From: Paracoccus alkanivorans
GTDB taxonomy: Bacteria > Pseudomonadota > Alphaproteobacteria > Rhodobacterales > Rhodobacteraceae
Length of the DNA stretch: 64,000 nt
Assembly (NCBI RefSeq): GCF_003697785.1
Contig: NZ_QOKZ01000002.1
Location: 677,816-741,815, forward strand
Reading direction: 5' to 3'
Part shown: positions 52,756 through 61,705 of the stretch, piece after piece
Layout: the number at the start of each line of letters is the position of its first letter
How positions within the stretch are numbered: position 1 is the stretch's first letter
The notes under the pieces: model-generated
Told to the model about the DNA's origin: nothing
The model's database searches: none
What the model saw: the letters and a program-made list of their open reading frames with translations, nothing else
Translations under genes and position numbers: made by a program

Positions 52756-53303
52756 GGCGCCCCACGCGGCAGGCCTGGCAGATCCGTCCACAGACGGCGC
52801 GGGCGGTTCTCGGGGTCGTCCTCTCCCTCGGCTTCGGGTCGCGGCATGTCGCGAACCAGACGCATGGCGAGATCCAGATTGACCTTGGCATCGCGATAAT
52901 CCGGCAGGATGCGCAGCGCCTCGCGATAGGCGGCCTTGGCCAGATTCACCGCGGGAACGGCGTCTTCGAGCCTGTTCGCCTCGATCTGCTCATATGCCGC
53001 GCGCATCTGGGCATTGCCGATGGCAAAATGCACCTCGGCCAGAAGATCGGGCCGTTCGGTTCCCATAGCCGCCAGCATTTCCTGCGCTTCCGGCAAATTG
53101 TCGCGCCAGCTCAGAAACAGGACATGGGCATGTAACGCATTCGGATTGGCGGTTGCGCGGCGGGCGACATTCTGCCCCGCCGCCAATGCCCGGATATCGG
53201 CATTGTCGCGTTCGACCATCCACAGGACGTAACCGCGCCAGACGGTCGCCCCAGCAAAGACAAGTGCGAGCGTGATCAGCGCGATACAGACCAGCCGCCT
53301 CAT
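52752..53303 (-). CDS. mxaK: MxaK, methanol oxidation accessory protein
   Basis: Protein of 183 residues with an N-terminal membrane anchor (LVCIALITLALVFAGATVWRGY). A helical periplasmic part follows, of TPR-like character: NPNALHAHVLFLSWRDNLPEAQEMLAAMG, AYEQIEANRLEDAVPAVNLAKAAYREALRILPDYRDAKVNLDLAMRLV. It is identified as MxaK by position between mxaC and mxaL and by this repeat. The start at 53303 overlaps the mxaC stop and the stop overlaps the mxaL start, both as ATGA. Confidence 0.8.
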   Translation of the reverse strand: MRRLVCIALITLALVFAGATVWRGYVLWMVERDNADIRALAAGQNVARRATANPNALHAHVLFLSWRDNLPEAQEMLAAMGTERPDLLAEVHFAIGNAQMRAAYEQIEANRLEDAVPAVNLAKAAYREALRILPDYRDAKVNLDLAMRLVRDMPRPEAEGEDDPENRPRRLWTDLPGLPRGAP

Positions 53304-54313
53304 GATCGCCTCATCAGCGGAGCGGGCATAACCGGCGCATAGGGGCGCTCCAGCCAGCGGGCCAATGTCAGAATTCCGGCCGCTGCGGCAGCCAGAAGAT
53401 AGCATATCCAGTCCAGATCGCGGCGCGGGATCATGCGTTCGGTCAGGATCGGCCTGGTTTCCATCTTTCCGATCTCGTCGATGGCCTGCTGAACGGCCTC
53501 GGGGCCTTCGGCCTCAAAGGCGCGATAGGTGATGCCCAGCCTTTGCAGGAACAGATGCAAATGCCGTTCTGGACGGGTCTGGGCGGTATTCGCCTCGCCC
53601 GGCGCCCCATCGTCGAAGATGCTTTTTGCCCCCTCGGTGCGCAGGTAAAGCCAATAGAGATTGACCTGCTGTTCGAGCGCCAGCTCGCGCAGTTGCTTTT
53701 GCACATCGGGGGCGATCACGGCGGCCCCATCCGACACCATCACCACCGCGCGCGAACCGACGGTAGTGCTGTCGCGCATCATTTCCATAGCCAGTGCCAG
53801 TCCGCGTCCGACATCGGTTTGCGACAGGCCCCGTTCCGCCTGCGCATCGATGGCCGCCCTGATCGCGCTGCGGCTGGTCGTCATGGGCAGCACCTGCAAG
53901 GGCGCGGTCGAGAATGCCGCAATGCCTATCCGATCATCGGGACGACCTGCGATGAAGTCCTGCAGAATGCGGCGCGCAGCGGCGGATTTGCTTTCCTCGC
54001 CGCCATCCGGCGTCCGCCCCGCGAAACTGTCATCCATGCTGGAGGACCGGTCGATCAGCACCACCAGATTCGAGCCCTGCCCGCGATACGGAACGCTGCC
54101 CCCCTTCAGATAGGGGCCCGAGACACCGAGCACGAGCGACGAGATCGCGATGAACCCGGCAATCGGCAATCCCCGGTCGATCAGCCGGGATCGCGCATCC
54201 ACGGGCCTCGAACCCAGCCGTGGAACATCGAACGAGCGCAGCCAACGCAAGCCCAGGGGCAGCAAGGCGAATGGAAGCGCAAACAGGACATAGGGATGGA
54301 AGAACGCCATCAT
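53300..54313 (-). CDS. mxaC: MxaC, von Willebrand A domain protein
   Basis: Membrane VWA protein of 337 residues: two hydrophobic helices at the N-terminus (FHPYVLFALPFALLPLGL; IAGFIAISSLVLGVSG), then LVVLIDRSSSMDDSF, a perfect MIDAS DxSxS near residue 88, and VVMVSDGAAVIAP near residue 190. A closing helix (WICYLLAAAAAGILTLA) near residue 305 returns to the membrane. It probably forms a BatA/BatB-like complex with MxaL, MxaS and the MxaR chaperone ATPase. The first of two ATGs overlaps the mxaA stop. Confidence 0.85.
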   Translation of the reverse strand: MMAFFHPYVLFALPFALLPLGLRWLRSFDVPRLGSRPVDARSRLIDRGLPIAGFIAISSLVLGVSGPYLKGGSVPYRGQGSNLVVLIDRSSSMDDSFAGRTPDGGEESKSAAARRILQDFIAGRPDDRIGIAAFSTAPLQVLPMTTSRSAIRAAIDAQAERGLSQTDVGRGLALAMEMMRDSTTVGSRAVVMVSDGAAVIAPDVQKQLRELALEQQVNLYWLYLRTEGAKSIFDDGAPGEANTAQTRPERHLHLFLQRLGITYRAFEAEGPEAVQQAIDEIGKMETRPILTERMIPRRDLDWICYLLAAAAAGILTLARWLERPYAPVMPAPLMRRS

Positions 54314-55140
54314 CTCTGGCCCCGCTCGATCCGGGACAGATCGCGGGCCAGAGCGGCCACATCGCCCTCGACGACCGGTCCGACGCCAAAGAAAGCGGCA
54401 TCCGAGCCGTGAAAGAAATCGGCCAGCCGATCGGCCATCGAGGCAAATTCCGGGCGGTCGGCCAGAAATTGCGACAGGTCCTCGCCGATCATGACCTTTC
54501 CGAACGCGGCATCCAGGGCACGGTGCAGCAACCGGCGCTGCATGGCAGGATCCGCGAGACGTCTCAGTCTGCGCGCGGCCCGCGTGAAAGGCCGCGCCGG
54601 CCGGGCATGAAAGGGCCACCATGCCTGATGCCATGCCAATGCCGCGAATGAAGCGACGAACATGAATACCGCGCCGACGAGTCCCGCCCGGTGAGGATAT
54701 GGATCTATCAGCCTGAATTCCGGGTCGGGCAACAACTGATCGGGCGAGGATGGCGCGGTGAGCGGCCGGATGGGCGATGTGACGAAACTGAAACCGGGCA
54801 GCACGGCCTCGGCCCCGTTCGACAGCCGGATCGGTGAGGAAGGGACCTCCTGCCGCTTCGGCTCCATTGCCGAGTAGAAATTCTGCCAAGACAGGGTCAG
54901 TTCGATCCCGTCCCGTGTCTCGCGTGCTGAAATCCCTCGTAGATCCAGCCAGTAATCCACCCTGCGCGGTCTGGGCAGGCTGGCAGGGTCGAGGCTCACA
55001 CCGTCGGAAAGATCGATCCGGATATGCTGCACCAGTTCGTCGCCCAGCCACCATCCATAGCCATGCGGGTTCTCGGCAACTATCCGGGGCTGCGCCAGCA
55101 CCGGCAAGGGCAGCAGCAAGCCGAGAAGCAGCCATCTCAT
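54310..55140 (-). CDS. mxaA: MxaA, methanol oxidation accessory protein
   Basis: Secreted or anchored protein of 276 residues with a cleavable signal (MRWLLLGLLLPLPVLAQ). The periplasmic part has RIVAENPHGYGWWLGDELVQHIRIDL and the PRPRRVDYWLDLRGISARE region of MxaA. A membrane helix near residue 165 (GLVGAVFMFVASFAALAWH) is followed by a basic cytosolic helical domain. MxaA is required for calcium insertion. It is coupled on both sides by ATGA overlaps to mxaS and mxaC. Confidence 0.83.
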   Translation of the reverse strand: MRWLLLGLLLPLPVLAQPRIVAENPHGYGWWLGDELVQHIRIDLSDGVSLDPASLPRPRRVDYWLDLRGISARETRDGIELTLSWQNFYSAMEPKRQEVPSSPIRLSNGAEAVLPGFSFVTSPIRPLTAPSSPDQLLPDPEFRLIDPYPHRAGLVGAVFMFVASFAALAWHQAWWPFHARPARPFTRAARRLRRLADPAMQRRLLHRALDAAFGKVMIGEDLSQFLADRPEFASMADRLADFFHGSDAAFFGVGPVVEGDVAALARDLSRIERGQR

Positions 55141-56015
55141 AACGGCGCCTCGCCCAGCGCGGCGATCAGGTGGTCAATATCGATACTGTCACGAATTTCC
55201 ACCGCGCGCAGACCATGAGTGGCAAAAACCCGGCGCAGTTTTCCGCGATGGTTCTCCCCTTCCTCGATATGCCTGGCGGCCCATCCGGGGCTGGTCAGAA
55301 CGGTGCGTCGCCGTCCGGTCTCGGGATCGCGGATTTCCGACAGTCCCAGACGGCCCGATGGAGTTTCAAGCCCGCTGTCGCGCAGCCAGACCGGCACCAC
55401 CGGACGCGGCGCGAGGGCCGCGAGAAGACGATCGAGTTCAACCGGGGCCAGATCGAAATCCGAAACCAGCGCCACCAGATTCCGCCTGAGCGGCAGACCG
55501 GAGGCGACCCGCGCCAGTTCCTCGACCCCCTGCCCCGCCGGAACACATCCCAGCACCATCGCCCGGATGTCATCGCCAAGCCCTGCCTGACGCGACGGAG
55601 GGGCATGGACCAGACCTCCTGATGCGCCAACCACATGCAGCGCGGCCTTGTCGCCGCCACGACGGGCAGCCTGCGCCAGACCGCCCGACACCAGCGCCGC
55701 CAGTCCCTGCCGGTCGGAAGAAGCACCGACACCAAGAGAAGCCGAGGCATCGAGCAGGATATGCAGGACGAGATCGGTTTGCCGCTCGAACCTGCGCACG
55801 AAGAATCCGCCGAAGGGATCGACCAGCGAACGGCGCAGATCCAGACGGCGCGGATCGGGATGGGCCAGGAAATCGGCGACATCCGCAAAGGCCTCGCCGG
55901 AACCCCGCATCCGGCCGCGATACCTTCCTTCGCGCAGTCCCGGCTGGATCCGGCCAAGCCGCCATGCCAGCGCATCGAACAGATGCAGCTCGGCCCTGTC
56001 CATATCCCGGGTCAT
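55137..56015 (-). CDS. mxaS: MxaS, DUF58 family protein
   Basis: Cytosolic DUF58/VWA-like protein of 292 residues. RGRMRGSGEAFADVADFLAHPDPRRLDLRRSLVDPFGGFFVRRFERQTDLVLHILLDASASLG carries the DUF58 motif and an aspartate-serine MIDAS-like DASAS near residue 89. NLVALVSDFDLAPVEL near residue 180 is the second half. Partner of MoxR-type ATPases in general, here of MxaR. Coupled to mxaR and mxaA by ATGA overlaps. Confidence 0.85.
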   Translation of the reverse strand: MTRDMDRAELHLFDALAWRLGRIQPGLREGRYRGRMRGSGEAFADVADFLAHPDPRRLDLRRSLVDPFGGFFVRRFERQTDLVLHILLDASASLGVGASSDRQGLAALVSGGLAQAARRGGDKAALHVVGASGGLVHAPPSRQAGLGDDIRAMVLGCVPAGQGVEELARVASGLPLRRNLVALVSDFDLAPVELDRLLAALAPRPVVPVWLRDSGLETPSGRLGLSEIRDPETGRRRTVLTSPGWAARHIEEGENHRGKLRRVFATHGLRAVEIRDSIDIDHLIAALGEAPL

Positions 56016-57040
56016 TCCGCAGGTACCGGCACTCGATCGAAAGCCGCGCCGATCAGGGCCGGAACAAGACTGTCCCGCCTCGGCTCATAGGCCGGGCCAA
56101 GAAAGGTGCGATGCGCCATAACCGGCTGAAACACCGCGCGGACATCCTGCGGCAGTACCGCATCGCGCCCCTCGGCCCATGCGGCCGCCCGTGCGGCCCG
56201 GACAAGGGCCTGCATCCCGCGTGGACTGGCCCCACCGCGCACAAGCCGCGACATGTCGGTATCCTCGATCTCCAGACCGGCGGCCTGCGGCTCCCTCAGC
56301 GCCTCGCACAGCGCAAAGACGTAATGCTGCAATGCCGCGCTTGTATGCACGGTTGCCTGAATTTCATGGGCAAGCGCATTAAGCTCCCGAAACGGCAAGA
56401 TCCGTTCGGTCAGTCCGGCGATCAGGTTGTCCACATCATGAAAACGGGTTTCGAAGGCCAGAGCGATGTGATCCTCCCGCGAGACCGGCAGACTGACAGG
56501 GATTTCCATCATGAACCGGTCACGGGCAGCGGCGGGCAATTCGAAGGTCTCGTCGCGCTCGATCTGGTTGCGATCGGCGAAAACCTGAAGATGAGGAAAG
56601 CGATACTCGGCGCGGAAAGCCGTCAGGCTGCGTTCCGCCATCAGTCTCAGCAAGAGAGCGTGCACCTGCGGTCGGGCGCGGTTGATTTCATTGAAGAAGA
56701 ACACCGACAATTCCTCGCCGCGCGACAGCACCGGGCCGGGTTCGACCCGCGGGCGCCCCTCGGCATCCAGATGCGCGTCATAGATCAGATCGGTCGGGAG
56801 CAGATCGATGGTGCCCTCTATGCGGGTGAATGGCCCACCGATCACACGGGCGACGGCGCGAAGCAGCGTGGTCTTGCCCGTGCCGACATCGCCTGCCAGC
56901 AATACATGCCCGCGCGCCAGAACCGACAGCAGAATCAGCCGGATGACATGCGACTGCCCCAACACGATGTCATTCAGCTGCGCCTCGGCATCGCGCATAC
57001 GGGCCAGCCAGTCAGCCGAATTCAGAGACATACGAGACAT
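56012..57040 (-). CDS. mxaR: MxaR, MoxR-type AAA+ ATPase
   Basis: AAA+ chaperone ATPase of about 342 residues, the founding MoxR family. VLLAGDVGTGKTTLLRAVARVIG is Walker A, and FNEINRARPQVHALLLRLMAERSLT is Walker B with the sensor-like region. DRNQIERDETFELPAAARDRFMMEIPVSLP is the MoxR signature, with NQIE in place of the usual NPxE. VRGGASPRGMQALVRAARA is the sensor 2 arginine helix. It drives maturation of methanol dehydrogenase with MxaSACKL. Two starts are possible (57040 and 57031); neither has a strong ribosome site. Confidence 0.88.
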   Translation of the reverse strand: MSRMSLNSADWLARMRDAEAQLNDIVLGQSHVIRLILLSVLARGHVLLAGDVGTGKTTLLRAVARVIGGPFTRIEGTIDLLPTDLIYDAHLDAEGRPRVEPGPVLSRGEELSVFFFNEINRARPQVHALLLRLMAERSLTAFRAEYRFPHLQVFADRNQIERDETFELPAAARDRFMMEIPVSLPVSREDHIALAFETRFHDVDNLIAGLTERILPFRELNALAHEIQATVHTSAALQHYVFALCEALREPQAAGLEIEDTDMSRLVRGGASPRGMQALVRAARAAAWAEGRDAVLPQDVRAVFQPVMAHRTFLGPAYEPRRDSLVPALIGAAFDRVPVPAE

Positions 57041-57063
57041 GATGCACCGAAATTGATTATAAT

Positions 57064-57109
57064 GTGCCGCGCCTGAACAAAGCATTCAGGAGAGCTTCGA
57101 GCGCGGCAC
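57064..57109 (-). terminator. Large hairpin between mxaI and mxaR
   Basis: GTGCCGCGC (57064-57072) pairs with GCGCGGCAC (57101-57109), enclosing a second stem of CCTGAA and TTCAGG (72-77 with 85-90; base 72 can join only one stem). It lies 11 bases after mxaI and has no T-run. It is likely to attenuate transcription or protect the upstream mRNA end. Confidence 0.6.
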
Positions 57110-57120
57110 GGCCCCGATCG

Positions 57121-57432
57121 TCATTCGGCGGGTGGAGTGCCGCCTTCCTCATAACCGGGGATCTTGGTCACATCATATTCGAATTCGCCGCTCTGCTTCA
57201 TGTGCCAGACACGCCAGGCGTTGCGGTTGTCCATCGCTGTCAACGCCTCGCCCTGCTTGGAAAGCTCTGCCGGATCGTGCTGCGGGTCGTATTCCGATCC
57301 CTCCACCTTTTCGGGATATCCCGGCTTCGGCTCCCAGCAATTGCCGGGCGCCTTGCAGTTGGTTCCATCATAGGCAAAGGCTGGCGTTGCCAGAGTCAGT
57401 GCCGCGACAAGACCGAATGATAATAGTTTCAT
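57121..57432 (-). CDS. mxaI: Methanol dehydrogenase small (beta) subunit
   Basis: Periplasmic subunit with a 20-residue signal (ending TPAFA) and a mature part of 83 residues beginning YDGTNCKAPGNCWEPKPGYPEKVEGS. The cysteine pair forms the known disulfide and the long lysine-rich helix is at EFEYDVTKIPG. Nearly every landmark of Methylobacterium MxaI is conserved, and this gene is absent from lanthanide-type xox clusters. It wraps MxaF in the alpha2-beta2 enzyme. The AGAGGAGAAGG ribosome site is strong. Confidence 0.95.
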   Translation of the reverse strand: MKLLSFGLVAALTLATPAFAYDGTNCKAPGNCWEPKPGYPEKVEGSEYDPQHDPAELSKQGEALTAMDNRNAWRVWHMKQSGEFEYDVTKIPGYEEGGTPPAE

Positions 57433-57464
57433 GATACCTTCTCCTCTTTGGTCTTTCGTATTCG

Positions 57465-57480
57465 GGGATTTGCGAATCCC
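57465..57480 (-). terminator. Short hairpin between mxaG and mxaI
   Basis: GGGATT-TGCG-AATCCC, a perfect 6-bp stem with a tetraloop, in the 71-base gap. Too weak for firm termination; probably an mRNA processing or stability element. Confidence 0.45.
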
Positions 57481-57503
57481 ATGACGGCGTTCGGATTCCG
57501 CGA

Positions 57504-58031
57504 TCAGGATTGTTCACCTTCACCGCCCTTGGGTTTGTAGGGTGTGAAGCTCTTCTGTTGCTCTGGTGTCAGCCATGTGGCCGTTTCCGGATCACCCGTA
57601 TAAAGATGCCGCACCCAGGCCATTGACATAAGCATCTCGTCCAACGTCAGGCTGCCCCACATCGGCCCCATCTGTCCGCTCGCCCCGCCATAGAGCGTCG
57701 AGAACAGCCCCACATCCGTTTCGTTCTGGGGATAGGTCCAGTAGTTGTCGTTCAAACCGGGGCCGATCTTGCCTTCGGCATGATGACCGTGACAGCCGGA
57801 ACACATGGTGCTGTAGAGTTCTTCCGCCTCGGCCATGATATCGGGATTCTCGTTGTAGATATTCACACCCGTTTTCATGAATTCCTTGACCGCTTCGGTG
57901 TCGCGTCCCTCTTCCATGGCGTCGTCGAAATTCAGCGGAGAACCGTCAACCGTGTTGTAGAACTGCGGTTGAGCATGGACAGCGGCCACTCCGAGCCCGA
58001 TCATCATTGCTGCAAGAGCATAATACCTCAT
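57504..58031 (-). CDS. mxaG: Cytochrome cL, electron acceptor of methanol dehydrogenase
   Basis: Periplasmic c-type cytochrome of 175 residues with a signal ending near residue 20 (AAVHA). [19 protein letters not shown] near residue 78 is the haem attachment motif CxxCH. The distal methionine is likely in [18 protein letters not shown] near residue 118. The N-terminal extension ([32 protein letters not shown]) is characteristic of cytochrome cL, also called c551i in Paracoccus. It accepts electrons from MxaFI and passes them towards the aa3 oxidase. GGGGACGAT serves as ribosome site. Confidence 0.93.
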   Translation of the reverse strand: MRYYALAAMMIGLGVAAVHAQPQFYNTVDGSPLNFDDAMEEGRDTEAVKEFMKTGVNIYNENPDIMAEAEELYSTMCSGCHGHHAEGKIGPGLNDNYWTYPQNETDVGLFSTLYGGASGQMGPMWGSLTLDEMLMSMAWVRHLYTGDPETATWLTPEQQKSFTPYKPKGGEGEQS

Positions 58032-58047
58032 ATCGTCCCCTTATGTT

Positions 58048-58890
58048 TCAGGATTCGAGCGGCAGTGTCGGAATGCCTTCCTCGTCGAGGATCGCCCGGA
58101 TGCGATCACGTCCGGATTCCAGCGCCTCGTTGATCACCGGCAGAAGCCCGGGCTTGCGCTTTGTCACACCGACGGACTGGTTGTACTGCAAAGGGATGAT
58201 CACGCCGTCGGAACGTTCGATATCGTTGGTAATCAGCGTCATCTTGAGCGGCGTTCCCGCATCGCGGACATATCGCCCCGCCTCTGGAGCGAAAACGATC
58301 GCCAGATCGGCATTTCCAGCCTCGACTTCGGCAACGACACGGTCCGCGGGAACCTGCGTGTATTTGTTGCGGCGATCCTCGAAATCGGTCAGGGATGCCT
58401 GATAGACCAGATTATATTCATAACGCCCCGTATATTTCAGGATCGTCTCTGCCGGAGTGTGATAGCGATAGGAAAAGGTGCTGAACCCATCCTGATCCGC
58501 ATCCTGCCATTTGTCACCTTCGAAGCCACGGTCCTGCCGGCTGATGAAGGCATAACCCGAGCGATAATAGGCGTCGCTGGTCAGGAGGCGCTCGTCACCG
58601 GTATCCACCCCGACCAGCACATCGCACAGGTCTTTCTCGATACCGTCACGGTGCAGGTAGATCGCGGCCTTGTCGATCATCACCAGTTCCAGTTCCATAT
58701 CCGCCTCTTCGGCGAGAACCCCGGCAATTTTGTTTTCAAAGCCGGTTTCGTCGCTGGTGGAATAAGGCGCGTCGCTGGTCGATGCACAGACACGCAGGAT
58801 CTGTGTCTTCCGTTCCTGGGCTGCTGCCGCGGCGAAGCCGCAAAGAAGGGCCCCTCCGCATAAACCTAGGCGTAATGTCGTTGCGTACAT
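58048..58890 (-). CDS. mxaJ: MxaJ, periplasmic methanol oxidation protein
   Basis: Solute-binding-protein-like protein of 280 residues with a signal (LRLGLCGGALLCGFAAAAAQ). LRVCASTSDAPYSTSDETGFENKIAGVLAEEADMELELV is the typical N-terminal lobe. GVDTGDERLLTSDAYYRSGYAFISRQDRG and GNADLAIVFAPEAGRYVRDAG complete the fold. MxaJ is essential for active methanol dehydrogenase, and structural work on homologues suggests a chaperone role in periplasmic assembly. Placed between mxaF and mxaG as in all canonical mxa operons. Confidence 0.92.
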   Translation of the reverse strand: MYATTLRLGLCGGALLCGFAAAAAQERKTQILRVCASTSDAPYSTSDETGFENKIAGVLAEEADMELELVMIDKAAIYLHRDGIEKDLCDVLVGVDTGDERLLTSDAYYRSGYAFISRQDRGFEGDKWQDADQDGFSTFSYRYHTPAETILKYTGRYEYNLVYQASLTDFEDRRNKYTQVPADRVVAEVEAGNADLAIVFAPEAGRYVRDAGTPLKMTLITNDIERSDGVIIPLQYNQSVGVTKRKPGLLPVINEALESGRDRIRAILDEEGIPTLPLES

Positions 58891-58925
58891 GTCAGTGTCT
58901 TCTCATATGTCAGGGCAAGCAGGCT

Positions 58926-58959
58926 GGGCGGCGGGTAAAGCGGAGAGCACCCACCGCCC
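58926..58959 (-). terminator. Stable hairpin between mxaF and mxaJ
   Basis: GGGCGGCGGGT (58926-58936) pairs with ACCCACCGCCC (58949-58959) with a single C-A mismatch and a 12-base loop. It starts nine bases after mxaF and lacks a T-run. It is suited to partial termination or protection of the abundant mxaF message. Confidence 0.6.
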
Positions 58960-58967
58960 GATCCGTG

Positions 58968-60872
58968 TCAGGCGTCTTCGCCCGACACGTATTCACCAAC
59001 ATTCGGATCATCGGTGTAGGGGCTCTCGCCATCCAGAGAGAACACCATCACGCCACCGCCCATCTGCGTGAATTCTTGCAAACGGCGGAAGGCGCCAACC
59101 GAACCCAGACCGGCGGTTGGATCGTTGAGGTCAAAGACCAGACCCACACCGGGCCAGCCACCGACACCATACATGATGGCGACATACTGGCGGCCGTCAT
59201 GCTTGTAGGTCATGGGATGACCGATGACACCCGACGGCAGCTTGTGCTTCCACAGCAGATCGCCGGTATCGCTGTCACGCGCCTTGATGAAGCCGTCCAG
59301 CGTACCGTAGAAGGTCAACCCGCCGGCGGTCGCCATGGTGCCCCCCCAGACAGCGAAGCGTTCCATCTTTTCCCACGCCATTTCACCGGTGATCGCGTCA
59401 TAGGCCTTGATCTGGCCAAGCCCCAGACCGTTCTCGCGATCACCCTTCGGTCCCGGATACATGCTCAGGGTCGCGCCGACAAAGAACTGACCCGCACGGT
59501 AAGGCAGCATCCATGGCTCCCAATCCATGCAGATATGGTTGATGCCCAGCATGAATTTCTTGCGTTCGGGATCGTAGCTGTCGTGACCCTGGTTGTGATA
59601 TCCCATGGCCGAGGGGCAAATATCACGGGCGTTATGGTCCATGCGCGTGCCGAATTCCGGATCGCGAACCGGCAGCCCGGTATCCAGTTGCACTTCCTTC
59701 ACCCAGTTGACGGTGTCGTCCATCTTGTCGGCCGAGATCAAATCACCATTGGTGCGATCGAGCGTATAGACGATGCCATTGCGATCCGGGTGGGTCAGCA
59801 GTTTGCGCATCTGACCTTCCTTGTCCTCCTGCTCGGACAGCATCATCACGTTGACGCCGGCATAATCCCATTCATCATGCGGGGTTTTCTGATAGGCGAA
59901 TTTCGCCTCGCCGGTCTCGGCCTCGCGCCCCCAGATGGACATGGTCCACTTGTTGTCGCCCGGACGCATCGTCTCGTTCCATGGCGCCGGATTACCCGAG
60001 CCGTAATAGAACAGATCCTCCTCCGGATCGTAGGCATACCAGCCCCAGTTGGTCCCGCCGCCGATCTTCCAGGCATCTCCTTCCCAGGTATCGGTACCCA
60101 GATTGAACTGGCCGTAATGCGGATTGGGAGCATTGAAATCCTCGGCCAAGCGCAGTTCCTCATCGGGACCGGTGGCAAAGGCCCTCCAGCGCTGCTCGCC
60201 GGTCTTCACGTCATAGGCAGTGACATAGCCACGCACGCCAAGCTCGGCGCCCGAGCTTCCGACCAGCACCATATCCTTGATGACATAAGGTGCGATGGTC
60301 AGTGTGGCACCAACCTTGATATCCGCGTTTTCCATCATCCAGACGGTTTCGCCGGTCTCGGCATCAAGTGCGGCGATATGGCCATCCAGCTGAGTGCGGA
60401 AGATCAGGGGGGCGTGCTCTTCATCGCCGGGCCAGTAGGCGAGGCCGCGATTGACGACGTCACAGCAGGCCACGGTCCTGGCGGTCGGGTTCTGCTTGGG
60501 CTCGTTCTGCCACAGGATCTTGCCGGGATCGTTCAGATCCAGCGCAAAGACGGTGTTCGGATATGGTGCGTGAACGAACATCCTGTCACCCACCACCAAC
60601 GGAGTGCCCTCATGTCCGTTCAGGACGCCGGTAGAGAACGACCATGCCGGCCGCAGCTGGCTGACATTCTCCTTGTTGATATCCTCCATCTCGGAATAGT
60701 TCTGGGCGTTGTAATCGCGCCCCGTCATGACCCAGTTTGCCGGATCCTTGGCCAATTCGATCAACTGGTCGTTCGCCATGGCCGGCTGAAGCCCTGCGGT
60801 GCCCATGACCAGCGCGCTTGCCAAGGCAAGCGGTGATACGTGAGACTTGGCTTTGCTAAGTATCTTTTGCAT
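58968..60872 (-). CDS. mxaF: Calcium-dependent methanol dehydrogenase large subunit
   Basis: PQQ enzyme of 634 residues, exported by a signal of 33 residues (ending AMA). It oxidises methanol to formaldehyde in the periplasm. In mature numbering the landmarks fall exactly where expected: vicinal cysteines 103-104 (TVACCDVV), calcium ligands Glu177 (SGAELG) and Asn261 (GSGNPAPWN), and catalytic Asp303 (EWDYAGVN). The residue two beyond the catalytic Asp is alanine, as in MxaF; lanthanide-type XoxF has aspartate there. Eight propeller tryptophan motifs are visible. GGGAGAGGATCAC precedes the ATG. It heads the mxa operon. Confidence 0.97.
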   Translation of the reverse strand: MQKILSKAKSHVSPLALASALVMGTAGLQPAMANDQLIELAKDPANWVMTGRDYNAQNYSEMEDINKENVSQLRPAWSFSTGVLNGHEGTPLVVGDRMFVHAPYPNTVFALDLNDPGKILWQNEPKQNPTARTVACCDVVNRGLAYWPGDEEHAPLIFRTQLDGHIAALDAETGETVWMMENADIKVGATLTIAPYVIKDMVLVGSSGAELGVRGYVTAYDVKTGEQRWRAFATGPDEELRLAEDFNAPNPHYGQFNLGTDTWEGDAWKIGGGTNWGWYAYDPEEDLFYYGSGNPAPWNETMRPGDNKWTMSIWGREAETGEAKFAYQKTPHDEWDYAGVNVMMLSEQEDKEGQMRKLLTHPDRNGIVYTLDRTNGDLISADKMDDTVNWVKEVQLDTGLPVRDPEFGTRMDHNARDICPSAMGYHNQGHDSYDPERKKFMLGINHICMDWEPWMLPYRAGQFFVGATLSMYPGPKGDRENGLGLGQIKAYDAITGEMAWEKMERFAVWGGTMATAGGLTFYGTLDGFIKARDSDTGDLLWKHKLPSGVIGHPMTYKHDGRQYVAIMYGVGGWPGVGLVFDLNDPTAGLGSVGAFRRLQEFTQMGGGVMVFSLDGESPYTDDPNVGEYVSGEDA

Positions 60873-61213
60873 GTGATCCTCTCCCTAAAGCGCATGTCAT
60901 GCCCCTGTGCCGGGTCTCCTCCCCACCGGGACAATGCGCCTCTTCATCGATCGGCCGACCAGCGCCCTGTGACGGTTCCGGTCATTCGCAATGGTTAGTT
61001 GATCATCGCTCCGTGAACCTGTCTGCGTGGAAGGCGTCCCGAATTTGACGGGACATTTTCCCCGTCTGATCAATGGACAATCGCACCCGTCCGTCCGATC
61101 CGTCATACCAATGTCCGAAGGTGCGGCAGGTTGTCTCATCCCTTGGACTGACCTAGCATCGATCAAGCCAGTCAATCTGCGGGCGAATCACCTCCTGAGA
61201 ACCGCATGACCAG
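60873..61213. promoter_or_regulatory. Divergent promoter region between mxaF and mxaZ
   Basis: This 341-base gap has no gene and must hold promoters for both the mxaF and the mxaZYX operons. The clearest element is GTCCCG-AATTTGA-CGGGAC at 61036-61054, a perfect 6-bp inverted repeat with a 7-base spacer, a candidate site for the MxaX response regulator. I see no consensus -35/-10 pair, which fits an activator-dependent promoter. The binding assignment is inference. Confidence 0.55.
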
Positions 61214-61705
61214 ATGAAACCTGTCGTCAGCCGCAGCTTTGCAATCATCCGGGGCATTGCCTTGATGTCGTCGCTGATCCTGACAGGCTGCTATGAAGAC
61301 GAGGAGGAAACCTTGCCGCGGGCATCGGAGGCGGCACCCGCGGAGAGACCGGCGCCCGGTGAAACGAAATGGCTCGAGGTCACGAGCAACGAAGAACCCG
61401 CAAGCTTCGTCGCCCGGCTGTCCGGCGCCGATACCGGCCAGATCGATCAAAGGCTGGTCCGCGCCGAAGCCCATTATCGCGAAAGCAGGCGCATGATCGC
61501 AAACCGGATCGTGCAGCTATGGGATGAAATCGGACAACGCGAGGGCGATGCTATCGATATTCTCGAACTGATGGATCAGTTGATCGCCACGGACGCGACT
61601 TCGGAACGAAGCATCGGTTCCGTGATCCAGAACTATCGGATTTTGCGTATCGAGGGCGCGGACCACCAAGCCGCGATCGCGACCGCGATCCGCAGAACGC
61701 CATGA
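61214..61705 (+). CDS. mxaZ: MxaZ-like lipoprotein, first gene of the regulatory operon
   Basis: Small lipoprotein of 163 residues: signal to LILTGC with the lipid cysteine near residue 26, an acidic, proline-rich linker, then a helical domain (RLVRAEAHYRESRRMIANRIVQLWDEIGQREGDAIDILELMDQLI). Named from its position before mxaY and mxaX, as in Paracoccus denitrificans, where a moxZ gene precedes moxYX. The sequence itself gives no function; modulating the sensor in the periplasm is possible. The stop overlaps the mxaY start. Confidence 0.65.
   Translation: MKPVVSRSFAIIRGIALMSSLILTGCYEDEEETLPRASEAAPAERPAPGETKWLEVTSNEEPASFVARLSGADTGQIDQRLVRAEAHYRESRRMIANRIVQLWDEIGQREGDAIDILELMDQLIATDATSERSIGSVIQNYRILRIEGADHQAAIATAIRRTP

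Noticed and set aside
53300..55135. A 611-residue reading of mxaC with a long N-terminal extension
   Set aside because: The extension is mxaA read in the wrong frame; the family start MMAFFHPYVLF at 54313 overlaps the mxaA stop neatly.
58968..60872. XoxF (lanthanide-dependent) identity for the methanol dehydrogenase
   Set aside because: The residue two positions after the catalytic aspartate is alanine, mxaI and the calcium-insertion genes are present, and the gene order is that of mxa.
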